A DNA stretch of 64,000 bases from Warburgia ugandensis (GCA_035236585.1 CP141139.1:41239217-41303216), one strand, 5' to 3'; positions 33,363 to 45,628 are shown, numbered from the stretch's first letter. Notes: a model not told the origin generated them from the sequence alone. Numbers and translations are program-made.

Positions 33363-35430
33363 CTACCTTCTTCTCCATCACTAGTGACTAAGGTTTTGGC
33401 AAGCAGAGGCAGATATCCACCCACTGGAAAGACCCCACCAAATCCACTCCTCTAACTGCTAGGTAATTTCCCCCTCTCTCCCTCCCTTTTCCTTTTTCCA
33501 ACATGTTTCCCCAGATCCATGTCGAATCTACTCTCATCGGCCAACAGATCACTGATGAAAATAGATCTAATGGATCTAAGATGGTGCCCACTCAAGGACA
33601 GCTCAAATGAGTGGCCTGAGCTATTTGATGAGTTCATGGGACCTAAAACCCTAGAAACCCCAAAAAACAGTGGATTTTAGAAGCATCCTAGACATTGATT
33701 AGTGAGTGGAAAGATTTGATGGTCCAGATCAAATTGTCTCATCCATGTTAGCTGGATTAGGTGACCAAGATGCTTCTCGATGATGAGCGGAGGAGATGCA
33801 TCAGTTTGACACATTTCCTTGCATGCAATGGGTGCAGGTGCAGTCATGGATCGAACGGGACACAGTGACATCCTAGGAATTGAGACATAGTTCGGTGAGT
33901 TAGGGATGCCAAGATGCACTAGTGCGCTCTGAAAGGCATGTCCTAATCTAGTGCATCTTGGTAACCTCGTTTTGACCCAAAATATAAATCTAGACCATTT
34001 AAAAAGATTTGAAACACAATATCTATAATTCAAAAGGCTATACAAGCCCGATTTATGATTAGAAAGGTCCATTGGATTTTTCTTAATGGCATGGACCTAA
34101 TTATATAATAAAATTTAGGATTAGAGAACAATTTTAACATATCATAACCTAGAATCTAAAAAAATCTCATAGATCTATAAAATTGAAGATGATCAGACCA
34201 CAAGAAGTGATCAATCATAATTAGATCCAACCATCCATCATCATCTAGCACATGATCCACCACCTAATGTCTAATTTGTGATTAAATCAATGAACTCCCA
34301 CATGATCCAATTGTCAATCGGCCATTAGATGTTAGATCTACACCTAATCCATCCTTTTAAGATTATCTAACTTGTGACTACTACCTAACACCGTGTTCAG
34401 CTGCCAATTTGAGCTTCCATTTAGATTTGACCACGGACCTAGCACTTAATATAAGCTATTCAATCTTAAATTTTTTATCAATGGCGATCAAACCTGATTA
34501 GGCCATATTAGACACAACATCATATATGGATTTAACAATCAAAGGTAAGACTACTACTAAGTCTTATTTAAATTAATTTAATTTAATTTTTGTCTTAGTT
34601 CTGCCTAATAAATTATAAAAAATTTAGAAAATAAAGAAGATTAGAATGGATTAAACGTGAGGAAGAACAATTAGACTATTCATATTATTTATTAGATTCA
34701 CAATTAAATTGTTTTATGACCTTAGATTCGAAGATTTGATATCATGATGACTTGGAACTATTGATCTGACTAATCACTATTTAATCTGACTCTTAGATCA
34801 AGAGATCAAACATTGAAATATGAAATAAACTATCTATAAATCATAGATTAATATGAATGGAGGACAATTACATGATCTAGACCAATCAAAGGTAAGACTA
34901 CAACTGAGTCTTATTTAAATTAATTAAATTTCATTTTTATCTTAGTTCTGCCTAATAAATTATAAAAAAATTTAGAAAATAAACAAGATTAGAATGGATT
35001 AAACCTGAGGAAGAAAAATTGGACTATTCATATTATTTATTAGATTCACAGTTAAATTGTTTTATGACCTTAGATTCAAAGATTTGGTATCATGATGATT
35101 TGGAACTATTGATCTGACTAATCACTATTTAATCTGACTCTCAGATCAATAGATCAAACATTGAAATATGAAATAAACTATCTATAAGTCATATATTAAT
35201 ATGAATGGAGGACAATTACATGATCTAGACCATTGATCTTTAATCAACATATAAGATTTGATATTATGACTAAAACAAAGAGGAATACCAATGATCAGAA
35301 AGTGGTAAAGGCATGATCACCATGTTAATGGTGATCAAAGACTAAATAAGTCACAATCAAGAAATCATAAGCAAGATAAATGATGTTGTAATGTACATGC
35401 ATTGACTGATATGAACTATCTTATTGAGTA
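33363..35430 (+). mobile_element. Family B chromovirus LTR fragment
   Basis: It begins within the LTR (equivalent to about nt 478 of the copy at 36687) at CTTCTTCTCCATCACTAG. It is collinear with the LTRs at 37170-38234, 39090-40146 and 41010-41985: GTTTCCCCAGATC, AGATGGTGCCCACTCAAGGA, GAAGCATCCTAG, and the AACCATCCATCATCATCTA block. It then extends further than the array units, through a 347 bp tandem duplication, to about 35430. The minus-strand frames of 60-130 codons in it are not domain-bearing. Confidence 0.75.
34536..35229. repeat. Tandem duplication, 347 bp x 2
   Basis: Copies at 34536-34882 and 34883-35229 begin CAATCAAAGGTAAGACTAC and end at GATCTAGACC, with an exact 347 bp offset at both ends. 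The copies differ at scattered single positions and one or two short indels. The family B LTR at 42000-42200 has only one copy of the comparable region. Confidence 0.9.
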
Positions 35431-36239
35431 TGAACATGTTAGTGGATGTGAGAGGCTGAATTTGACAGGTACTATAAGGAATTTGACTAGAACATAGTTG
35501 ATAGAAGATTTTGATGATAATGTGCTTGAGGATATTTGATCTGTAATGGTAGATTGATCATGGAATCCAAATGCGAATAAGGAATGAGCTTATAAGGTAG
35601 AGAAGTATAGTGTGGAGGTGATATAAAAATTTTAATGGATTCCTTGACATATTGCAAGGATTCAATAAAAATAAAAACATTTGAGGATTTAAATATTGTT
35701 ATTAGATGAGTCTAATGCTATTTGGAAGCATCTAATTCATAACATCTAACCAAAAGTGTAGACATAGTGTCCATTATGTGCAATAAATTGAATTGAGACA
35801 ATGATCTATGTGAACAAAAAAGGAAGAATTCCACTACTAGGAAACATGAGATGTAAGTATTCATATTCAGTGGATTTTGAATGGTTGAAGTAAGAAGATC
35901 ATAAATTTGATGTAGTTAAGGAAGGTAGACAATAAGTATCTTGAATTGTTTTGGAAAATTAAGAAATGGGAGGAACCAACCATTGCATTAATACTTATGC
36001 TACCTCATGATAATTGAGGTCTAATGATTATCATCGATGTCTTTGATAAATTATTAAAGAGTGTGCATATATAGGATAAGAAAAGAGAAAACATGCTTCC
36101 AAGAAGTGAAAAGAAGTGGCTTGATATAGGCAAAGTGATAATGAGCTAAAGCACTCATTGCGAACCTAGCAATGACATCCATCATCAAAAGTACTTTAGA
36201 TATAGATAGATAATGATTGAGACACAAACATTGGTTGAG
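35431..36239 (+). pseudogene. pol: Family B integrase core fragment
   Basis: On + at about 35960-36080 the translation reads KKWEEPTIALILMLPHDN, a stop, then GLMIIIDVFDKLLKSVHI. This matches the WE-ITMDFV-GLP ... VIVDRLTKSAHF segment of the chromovirus integrase catalytic core, including the first catalytic aspartate position (D in ALI is lost; D in IIIDVFDK is kept). Flanking parts at 35431-35950 and 36090-36230 are too decayed to assign. gag, protease and RT are absent, so most of the internal region has been lost. Confidence 0.65.
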
Positions 36240-36686
36240 GAATCAAATCTCATGTGGTAGGTACAGTTGGAAGTCGAAGTTGGAGACCATGTGTTCTTCA
36301 AGATTTCTCTAACTAATGGTGTTAGGAGGTTTGGTATGAAGGAAAAACACAGTCCTTGATTTATTGGTCCATTCAAAGTTCTAGATAAAATTGGGTTAAC
36401 TACATACAAACTAGCCTTGCCACCATAGTTATTGGAAGTTCATATTTTTTTTCACATATCTATGCTCTAAAAAAATGTACCTGCATCACACATATGTACT
36501 TGAGTGAGTGCCAGTCGAGTTACAGCCAAACTTGACTTTGAGCACAAAACTAGTTCAAATTCTAAATAAGAAGGTCAAGAAGTAGCAAAGCAAAGAAATT
36601 TCACTAGTTAAAGACTTATGGAGAACTACGTATAGTGAGTAGTAAATTTCAAAAATTTGAGGACAAAATTCTTTGTAGGATAATGA
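36240..36686 (+). pseudogene. pol: Family B integrase C-terminus and chromodomain-type tail
   Basis: The translation on + gives VEVGDHVFFKISLTNGVRRF, then GMKEKHSP, FIGPFKVLDKIGLTTYKLAL, LLEVH, FHISML, and a tail equivalent to KPVQILDKKVKKL and KEISLVKVLWR. These are the GPY/F module and the C-terminal tail of Tekay/Del chromovirus integrases. Stops and a frameshift interrupt it. It ends with the stereotyped GAGGACAAAATTCTTTGTAGG sequence (PPT region) immediately before the LTR at 36687. Confidence 0.85.
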
Positions 36687-38234
36687 TGTAACTACCTGAA
36701 TTTCTAAGTCCTATTTTATTTAAAAAATTGGATTTGAATAGAAGGAAGAAAGTTTTATAGTTTTTGAATCTTAGAAGTGAGATTTCATAGAAATCAAATT
36801 TGGTGGAAATACCCTCATAATTGGATTCTACTTGAAAATGGAGTTCGGATGAGAATGTTACATAACTTTTAAGTATAAGGGCATTTTAATAATTTTTTAA
36901 GTTACCGATTTAACTAAAATTTTAAAACTGAGAGGATCTAAAATGCAAATGGTCATTTTGATAATAACACCCCTTGTCTCTGTCTATTGCACCAGGGAAA
37001 AAGGTAGAAGATAGCATTGCTCCCCCCTTCTCACCTGTCTCTGTCTTCTGTGCCAGGGAAAAGGATTAGCTTTATCACCTTCACCGGCATTAAATACATT
37101 TGCCCCTTCCCCCATTGCACTCTCTTCTCTCCCTAGACTCCTTTCCCTCTTTCTTTTCTTCTCCTTTTCCTCTGACTATCTTCTTCTCCATCACCAGTGA
37201 CTAGGGTTTCAGTAGGCACTGGCAAATGTGCACACATAGGAAAAAACCCACAAAATTCACTCCTCTGGATACTAGGAATGTCCTCATCACTCTCCCTCCT
37301 TTTCCTTTTTTCCAACATGTTTCCCCAGATCTGTGCCAGATCTACTCTCACAGACTAGTAGATCATCGGTGAAAATAGACTCGGTGGATCTGAGATGGTG
37401 CCCACTCAAGGACAACTCATATGGGAGATCTGAGGTGTCTGATAAGTTCCTTGGACCCCAAAAAGAGTATATTTTAGAAGCATCCTAGGCATTGATTGGT
37501 GATAAAAAAGATTTGATGGTCCAGCTTGGATCGTCTCATCCTAGCTGGCCAGATTAGGCAACCAAGATGCTTCCCAGAGATGAGCAACAGAGAGACATCA
37601 GCACAATGCGTCTCCATGCACGTGACGCATGCGGGCATGATCATTATTTGACTGGGATGTAGTTGCGCCCTAGGAACCAAGATGCAGCGCAGTGCATAAG
37701 AGTTGCCAAGATGCACCAGCATGTTTTGGAAGGCATGTCCTATTTCGGTGCATCTCGATAAACTTGTTTTGAGGATTTTTATCTAAAATTTAAATCTAAA
37801 CCATTTAAAAAGATTTAAAACACAAAATCTCTAATTCAGAGGCTATAAAAATTTGATTTACGATAAAAAAAGTTCATTGGATTTGTCTTGACAACATAGA
37901 CTTAATTATACAATAAAATTTAAGATTAAAGAACAATTTTAAATGATCATAACCTAGATACTACAAAATCTCATAGATCTATATGATCATACCCCAAGAA
38001 GTGGTCAATTAGAATTAGATCCAACCATCCATCATCATCTATCACATGATCCATCATCTAATGTCCAATTTGTAATCAAATTAATGAACTCTCACAGGAT
38101 CCAACCATCAAGTGGCCACTAGATGTTAGGTCAACACCTAATCCATCTTTTTAAGATGATCTACTACCTAACACCTTGATCAGCTGACGATTTGAGCTTC
38201 CATTTAGATTTGATCATAGACCTAGCACATGATA
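36687..38234 (+). mobile_element. Family B LTR, array copy 1 (3'-truncated)
   Basis: This is 1.55 kb of LTR, non-coding. It is truncated at the array breakpoint and directly joined to the integrase tail at 38235. It contains the pyrimidine-rich CTTTCCCTCTTTCTTTTCTT stretch near 37140 and the GCACCAG-rich block near 37710. Confidence 0.8.
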
Positions 38235-38596
38235 TGAGGTTTGGTATGAAGGAAAAGCTCAGTCCTTGATTTATTGGTCCATTCAAAGTTGTGGATAGAA
38301 TTAGGTTAACTACATACAGACTAGCCTTGCCACCACAGTTATTGGAAGTTCATATTGTTTTTTACTTATCCATGTTGTGAAAAAATGTACCTGCATCACA
38401 CATATGTACTTGAGCACATGCTAGTCGAGTTACAACCAGACTTGACTTTGGGAACAAAACCAGTTCAAATTCTAGATAAGAAGGTCAAGAAGTTGCAAAG
38501 CAAAGAAATTTCACTAGTTAAAGTCCTATGGAGAACTACACTCAGCGAGTAGTAAATTGCAAAATTTTGAGGACAAAATTCTTTGTAGGGTAATGA
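38235..38596 (+). pseudogene. pol: Repeated integrase C-terminal tail, array copy 1
   Basis: A 65-codon frame at 38355-38552 contains VELQPDLTLGTKPVQILDKK followed by VKKLQSKEISLVKVLWR, the tail or chromodomain-type end of a chromovirus integrase. Upstream, in another frame, GMKEKLSP and FIGPF are readable. Only the last ~120 residues' worth of integrase exists here, so there is no function. It survives because it is part of the tandem unit. The next copy at 40147-40507 encodes the same tail in a shorter frame starting at about 40296. Confidence 0.85.
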
Positions 38597-40146
38597 TGTA
38601 ACTACCTGAATTTCTAAGTCCTATTTTATTTTAAAAATTGGATTTGAATAGAAGGATGAAAGTTTTATAGTTTTTGAATCTTAGAAGTGAGATTTCATAG
38701 AAACCAAATTTGGTGGAAATACACTCATAATTGGATTCTACTTGAAAATGAAGTTCAGATGAGAATGTTACATAACTTTTAAGTATAATTGCATTTTGAT
38801 AATATTTTAAGTTACCCATTTAACCAATTTTTTAAAACTGAAAGGATCTGAAATGCAGAGGATCATTTTGATAATGACACCCCCTGTCTATGTCTATTGC
38901 ACCAGGGAAAAAGGTAGATGATCGCCCTGCTCCCCCCTTCTCGCCTGTCTATGTCTTGTGTGGCAGGGAAAAGGATCAAGTATATCGCCTTCACTGGCAT
39001 TAAATACATCGGCCCCTTCCCACATTGCACTCTCTTCTCTCCCTAGACTCCTTTCCCTCTTTCTTTTCTTCTCCTTTTCCTCTGACTATCTTCTTCTCCA
39101 TCACCAGTGACTAGGGTTTCAGTAGGCACTGGAAAATCTGCACACATAGCGTAAAACCCGCAAAATTCATTCCTCTAGATATTAGGAATTTCCTCCTCAC
39201 TCTCCCTCCTTTTCCCTTTTTCCAACATGTTTCCCCAGATCCATGCCGGATCTACTCTAACCGACCAGTAGATCATTGGTGAAAATAGATTCGGTGGATT
39301 TGAGATGGTGCCCACTCAAGGACAGCTCATATGGGAGATCTGAGGTGTCTGATAAGTTCCTTGGACCCCAAAAATAGTATATTTTAGAAGCATCCTAGGC
39401 ATTGATCGGTGATCGAGAAGATTTGATGGTCCAGATTGGACCGTCTTATCCTAGTCGGTTAGATTAGGAAACCAAGATGCTTCCCAGAGATGAGCAACAG
39501 ACAGACATCAGCGCAATGCATCTCCATGCATGCGACGCATGCAGGCACGGTTGTTATTTAACTGGGATGTAGCTGCATCCTAGGAACCGAGATGCAGCTC
39601 GGTGGATTATAGTCTCCAAGATGCAACAGCATGTTTTGGAAGGCATGTCCTATTTCGGTGCATCTCAATAACCTTGTTTTGATGCATTTTTTTCTAAAAT
39701 TTAAATCTAGAGCATTTAAAAAGATTTAAAACAAAAAATCTCTAATTCAGAAGGGTACACAAATTTGATTTGCTATAAAAAAGTCCATTGGATTTGTCTT
39801 GACAACATAGACTTAATTATACAATAAAATTTAAGATTAAAGAACAATTTTAAATGATCATAACCTAGATACTACAAAATCTCATAGATCTATATGATCA
39901 GACCCTAAGAAGTGATCAATCAGAATTAGATCCAACCATTCATCATCATCTATCACATGATCCATCATCTAATGTCCGACTTATAATCAAATTAATGAAC
40001 TCTCACATGTTCCGGCCATCAATTGGCCACTAGATGTTAGGTCAACACCTAATCCATCCTTTTAAGATGATCTACTACCCAACACCTTGATCAGTTGACG
40101 ATTTGAGCTTCCATTTAGATTTGATCATAGATCTAGCACTTGATAT
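38597..40146 (+). mobile_element. Family B LTR, array copy 2 (3'-truncated)
   Basis: It is collinear with the LTR at 36687 over its full 1.55 kb and ends at the same breakpoint. Like copy 1 it abuts an integrase tail. Confidence 0.8.
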
Positions 40147-40507
40147 GAGGTTTGGTATGAAGGAAAAACCCAGTCCTTGATTTATTGGTCCATTCAAAGT
40201 TCTAGATAGAATTGGATTAACTACATATAGACTAGCCTTGCCACCACAGTTACTGGAAGTTAATACTGTTTTTCACATATCCATGTTGTGAAAAAATGTA
40301 CCTGCATCACACATATGTACTGGAGAGAGTGCCAGTCGAGTTACTACCGGACTTGACTTTGGAAACAAAACCAGTTCAAATTCTAGATAAGAAGGTCAAG
40401 AAGTTGCAAAGCAAAGAAATTTCACTAGTTAAAGTCCTATGGAGAACTACACTCAGTGAGTAGTAAATTGCAAAATTTTGAGGACAAAATCCTTTGTAGG
40501 GTAATGA
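40147..40507 (+). pseudogene. pol: Repeated integrase C-terminal tail, array copy 2
   Basis: This has the same content as 38235-38596. The tail VELLPDLTLETKPVQILDKK is readable in a frame starting near 40296. It ends with GAGGACAAAATCCTTTGTAG directly before the LTR start at 40508. Confidence 0.8.
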
Positions 40508-42817
40508 TGTAACTACCTGAATTTCTAAGTCCTATTTTATTTTAAAAATTGGATTTGAATAGAAGGATGAAAGTCTTATAGTTTTTGAATCTTAGAAGTG
40601 AGATTTCATAGAAATCAAATTTGGTGGAAGTACCCTCATAATTGGATTCTACTTGAAAATAGAGTTCAGATGAGAATGTTACATAACTTTTAGGTATATG
40701 GGCATTTTAATAATTTTTTAAGTTACCCATTTAACCAAAATTTTAAAACTGAAAGGATCTGAAATGCAGAGGGTCATTTTGATAATGACACCCCATATCT
40801 ATGTCTATTGCACTAGCTAGAAAGGTAGATGATCGCACTGCTCCCCCCTTCTCGCCTGTCTGTGTCTTGTGTGCCAGGGAAAAGGATCAGCTATATCGCC
40901 TTCACCTGCATTAAATACACCGCTCCCCTCCCCCATTGCACTCTCTTCTCTCCGCAGACTCCTTTCCCTCTTCCTTTACTTGTCCTTTTCCTCCAACTAC
41001 CTTCTTCTCCATCACCAGTGACTAGGGTTTCAGTAGGCACTAGCAAATCTGCACACATAGGAAAAAACCCACAAAATTCATTCCTCTGGATACTAGGAAT
41101 GTCCCCCTCACTCTTCCTCCTTTCCCCTTTTTCCAACATGTTTCCCTAGATCCACACCAGATCTACTCTAACCGACCAGTAGATCATCGGTGAAAATAGA
41201 TTCGGTGGATTTGAGATGGTGCCCACTCAAGGACAGCTCATATGGGAGATCTGAGGTGTCTGATAAGTTCCTTGGACCCCAAAAATAGTATATTTTAGAA
41301 GCATCCTAGGCATTGATCGGTGATCGAAAAGATTTGATGGTCCAGATTGGACTGTCTCATCCTAGTCGGTCGGATTAGGCAACCAAGATGATTCCCGAAG
41401 ATGAGCAACAGAGAGACATCAGTGCAATGCGTCTCCGTGCACGCGACGCGTGCGGGCACGATCGTTATTTAACTGGAATGTAGCTACGTCCTAGGAACCG
41501 AGATGCAACGTAGTGCATTATAGTTGTCAGGATGCACCAGCATGTTTTGGAAGGCACGTCCTATTTCGGTGCATCTCGATAACCTTGTTTTGATGCATTT
41601 TTATCTAAAATTTAAATCTAGACCATTTAAAAAGGTTTAAAACACAAAATCTCTAATTCAGAAAGCTATACAAATTTGATTTACGATAAAAAAAAATCCA
41701 TTGGATTTGTCTTGACAACATAGACATAATTATACAATAAAATTTAAGATTAAAGAACAATTTTAAACGATCATAACCTAGATACTACAAAATCTCATAG
41801 ATCTATATGATCAGACCCCAAGAAGTGGTCAATCAGAATTAGATCCAACCATCCATTACCATCTATCACATGATCCATCATCTAATGTCCGATTTGTAAT
41901 CAAATGAATGAACTCTCACATGATCCAACCATCAATTGGCCGCTAGATGTTAGGTCAACACCTAATCCATCCTTTTAAGATGATCTAAGGAAGAATAATT
42001 GGGCTATTCATATTATTTATTAGATTAATAGTTAGATTATTCTAATGACCTTAGATTTGAAGATTTGATATCAGTATAACTTGGAACTACTGATCTAACT
42101 AATTACTATTTAATCTGACTCTTGAATCATTAGATCAAACATTGAGAGATGAAATAAACTATCTATAAGTCATAGATTAATAGGAATGGAGGACAATTAC
42201 ATGAAAACAAAGAGGAATACCAATGACCAGAAAGTGGTAAAGGCATGATCACTATGTTAATGGTGATCAAAGACTAAATAAGTCACAATCAAGAAATCAT
42301 AAGTAAGATAAATGATGTCGTAATGTACTTGCATTGACAAATATGTTGACTGATATGAACTATGCCTATTGAGCATTCTGATGATTGGGATAATCATGTT
42401 TGAGGTAGGTAGTTTTAACATCTATTTACCATTATGACTTTTACTATGTCATCAGCTTTACTAAGATATGTAGATTTTAAATAATCAAATTATTTGACTA
42501 TCGTGTTTTCTATTTAAGACTACTTGACTATTATGAAACCTTTATCTCATCATGTTACATTGTTTTAGCTTTTAAAGAATGCAATATTTGCAAATGAGAC
42601 ATGTAAATTATATGTGTGTGTGTGTACCTTCATAACCATGATGCATACTTTTATATGGAAAATGAAAATGATGTTGCTCATTTTATTACACATAGTTGTA
42701 TGTTTTTGAAAGAAATGATTATACTTGAAATTGCATCAATCCCATGTTTTGAGATGAGTTAAAGAAATGCATGATTTTGCATGGTATATATGTTATATGA
42801 TTAAATGACATTTGTAT
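40508..42817 (+). mobile_element. Family B LTR, array copy 3, left part (interrupted by LINE)
   Basis: It is collinear with copies 1 and 2 to about 41985. There a deletion joins it to sequence equivalent to 34665-34860, then to 35270-35425. From 42375 it continues into LTR sequence not seen in the other copies. A short (TG)n run lies at 42614-42625. It is split at 42817 by the LINE and resumes at 45646. Confidence 0.7.
42799..42817. repeat. Target-site duplication of the LINE, left copy
   Basis: GATTAAATGACATTTGTAT, 19 bp, is identical to 45627-45645. It defines the insertion precisely. Confidence 0.95.
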
Positions 42818-45593
42818 CCAAGAAATGGCGTAGGAGAGTCAACATCGCTTGTATCCAAGAAACCAAGTGGAAAGGGGCTAAAGCTAGAGAAATAGATGGG
42901 TATAAATTATGGTACGTAGGAAAGGAAAATAATAGAAATGGCGTAGGAATAATAGTGGATAAGGAATTAAAGGATAAAGTTGTGGACGTTAAAAGAATCA
43001 GTGATAGAATAATAATAATAAAAATGATTCTAGGAGAGCAGATTATAAATATTATAAGTGCATATGCACCACAAGTAGGGCTACAAGATATAATTAAGAG
43101 ACAGTTTTGGGAAGATAAAGAGGGAGTCATGCAAGAAATTCCCAACACTGAGGGAATATTTATAGGAGCAGACTTAAATGGCCATGTAGGAAAAGATAAG
43201 GAAGGATATGATAGAATACACGGAGGGTATGGTATAGGTGAACGAAACGAGATGGGGGAGAATATCCTCGATTTTGCTTTGTCATATAACCTATCCATTG
43301 CAAATACACTCTTTAAGAAGAGGGATGAACACTTAATAACCTTTAAAAGTGGACTTCATAAAAGCCAAATAGACTTTTTTCTACTTAGGAATAATGAACG
43401 ATCTATATGTAAGGATTGTAAGGTGATACCCGGTGAGAGTTTAACCTCACAACATAGGTTAATGGTTATGGATATTCATATCAAAAGATGGAGTAAAAGA
43501 ACTGAACTTAATACACATCTAAAAACTAAGTGGTGGAACTTAAAAGGAGAGAAAATAACCTCATTGAAAAATAAGTTGATGGTAGAAGGAAATTGGAATT
43601 ATGAAACAGTAAATACCATGTGGACTAATATGGCTGAGTCCATTAAGAAAGTGGCAAAAGATGTCTTAGGAGTATCTAAAGGTAAAAGGCTATTAACAAA
43701 GGAAACATGGTGGTGGAATGAAACAGTGCAAAAAGCTATTAAAGAAAAACGAATGCATTTTAAAGCATGGCAGAAGATTAGAAATAATGAAAACTATGAA
43801 CAATATAAGAATGCTAAAAACGTTGCTAAGAGAATAGTAAGTGAGGCTAAACTTAAAGCATATGATGAGCTCTATAATAGACTAGGAAGAAGAGAAGGTG
43901 AGAAAGATGTGTTTAAACTTGCAAAGGTAAGAGAACAGAAGAGTAAGGACTTAGAGCATGTTAGGTGCATTAGAAGCAATGATCAAAGGGTATTAGTCAA
44001 AGACGCTGAGATCAAACAAAGGTGGGAAATCTACTTCCAAAAATTGCTAAATGACAATGGCCCTGAGAATAGAGGAATTGAAAATACTATAAATCTAAAT
44101 AACACTGGATATTATAGATATGAACGTAGGATTAAAATGCTTGAAGTAAAAGAGGCCTTGAGAAAGATGAAATCAGGAAAGGCCATGGGGCCTGATGGTA
44201 TACCAATAGAGGTTTGGAAGCATATGGGAGATATTGGGGTAGTTTGGTTGACCAAGTTGTTTAACAAGATTATAAAATCAAAGAAAATGCCTGATGAGTG
44301 GAGGAAAAGCTCTATTGTACCAATCTATAAGAATAAAGGAGACATTCAGAGCTGCACTAATTATCGAGGGATCAAACTTATGAGCCACACCATGAAACTT
44401 TTTGAAAGAGTCATTGAGAAGAGGCTACGACATGAAACAAGTGTATCGGAGAATCAGTTTGGTTTCATGCCAGGGAGGTCTACCATGGAAGCTATTTTCT
44501 TACTAAGACAATTAGTAGAGAAATATAGGGAGAGGAGAAAAGACCTACACATGGTCTTTATTGACTTAGAGAAGGCTTATGATAGAGTCCCTAGAGAGTT
44601 AATATGGAGGGTGTTAGGTGTTAAAGGGGTTTCTCAGGGGTATATAGACATAATTAAAGATATGTATGAGGGAGCAGTAACAAATGTTAAGACCACTAGT
44701 GGCGTGGTAGTGATTTTCTGTCACCTTGTCGGATTGCACCAAGGATCGGCATTAAGTCCATACCTTTTCACATTAGTTATGGATGAGTTAACAAAACATC
44801 TGCATGAGGAGATTCCCTGGTGCATGCTATTTGCGAGACGATATAGTCCTACTTGATGAGACAAGGGAGGGTGTCAACATAAAGCTAGAGCTATGGAGAG
44901 AAGCGAGAATCGAAAGGATTTAAAATTAGCTGAACTAAGACAGAATATATGGAATGTAATTTTAGCAAGGAGAGTAGGAGTGGAGCACCAGTCAAGATTG
45001 ATAACCAAGAGGTCCCCATGAGAGACCACTTCCGATACTTAGGATCATTGATCCATGAGAGTGGAGAGATTGAGAGGGAGGTTACCCGAGAGAATCCAAG
45101 CGGGTTGGAACAAATGGAGATGTGCATCGGGGTTTTATGTGATCGGCGGGTGCCACTCAAACTAAAGGGAAAATTCTATAGGATGGCTATAAGGCCGGCC
45201 ATGCTCTATGGATCGAGTGTTGGGCGGTTAAGGAACATCATACTCATAGGTGAGTGTTGCGAAATGAGGATGTTGAGATGGATGAGTGGTAAGACAAGAA
45301 AGGATAGAATTAGAAATGAAAATATTAGAAGAAATTTAGGGATAGCACCAATAGGTAACAAGATGAGGGAGATTAGACTTAGATGGTTTGGACATGTTCA
45401 AAGGAGGCCAACAACGGCACCAGTTAGAAGGAGTGAGGCAATACAAGTTGAAGGTTCTAAAAGGGCAAGGGGAAGGCCCAAAAGAACGTGGATAGAAGTG
45501 GTGAGGAAAGATTTAAAAACTTTGGGACTAAATGAAGCCATGGTATTTAATAGAGTGGAATGGAGGAATAAGATTCATGTGGCCGACCCCTAA
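42818..45593 (+). pseudogene. LINE endonuclease-reverse transcriptase, lightly broken
   Basis: The first frame is open to 44856 (683 codons counted from an ATG at 42805, which lies in the target site and is not the native start). Endonuclease motifs: QETKW (residues 18-22), GADLNGHVG (about 132-140), SQIDFFLL, and SQHRLMVMDI with the catalytic histidine (about 215). RT motifs: GPDGIPIEVWK (about 461), QFGFMPGRST (about 550), FIDLEKAYDRVP (about 583) and QGSALSPYLF (about 645). A one-base insertion at about 44836 shifts the frame inside the FADD catalytic box. A two-base loss near 44908 restores it, and a TGA at 44931 follows. The rest is open from 44949 to 45593 with the GHVQRRP and RGRPKRTW blocks, ending HVADP. 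Only three lesions suggest a recent insertion. Confidence 0.93.
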
Positions 45594-45626
45594 TTGGGAT
45601 AAGGTCTTGATGATGATGATGATGAT
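42818..45626 (+). mobile_element. RTE-clade LINE, 5'-truncated, 2.8 kb
   Basis: It carries an AP-type endonuclease and an RT of the plant RTE type in one reading region, and ends in a (TGA/GAT)n tail at about 45608-45626. That kind of short-repeat tail is typical of RTE elements, in contrast to the poly(A) tail of L1. It is flanked by a perfect 19 bp target-site duplication. It starts a few codons before the endonuclease QETKW box, so the 5' end is truncated. It inserted into the family B LTR, + orientation. Confidence 0.93.
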
Positions 45627-45628
45627 GA
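45608..45628 (+). repeat. (TGA)n 3' tail of the LINE
   Basis: About seven TGA/GAT triplets follow TAATTGGGATAAGGTCT, a conserved 3' end of plant RTE elements. The run merges with the first bases of the right target-site copy. Confidence 0.9.

Larger units (their letters stand above)
36325..42375 (+). repeat. Tandem array with 1910 bp period, integrase tail plus LTR 5' part
   Basis: LTR starts (TGTAACTACCTGAATTTC) lie at 36687, 38597 and 40508, spaced 1910 and 1911 bp. LTR 1 and LTR 2 are both cut at the same internal point (CCTAGCAC-TTGATAT, at about 38234 and 40146) and joined to the same position in integrase (GAGGTTTGGTATGAAGG). About 362 bp of integrase C-terminus plus PPT then leads into the next LTR. 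The copies differ by point changes, so they are not an assembly duplicate. The third LTR runs on beyond the breakpoint region, with its own deletion at about 41985. Confidence 0.88.

Noticed and set aside
33239..34072. Several - strand frames up to 131 codons
   Set aside because: They are antisense to a family B LTR. Equivalent frames in the other LTR copies are shorter and differ in boundaries.
42801..43298. 165-codon - strand frame
   Set aside because: It is the antisense shadow of the LINE endonuclease.
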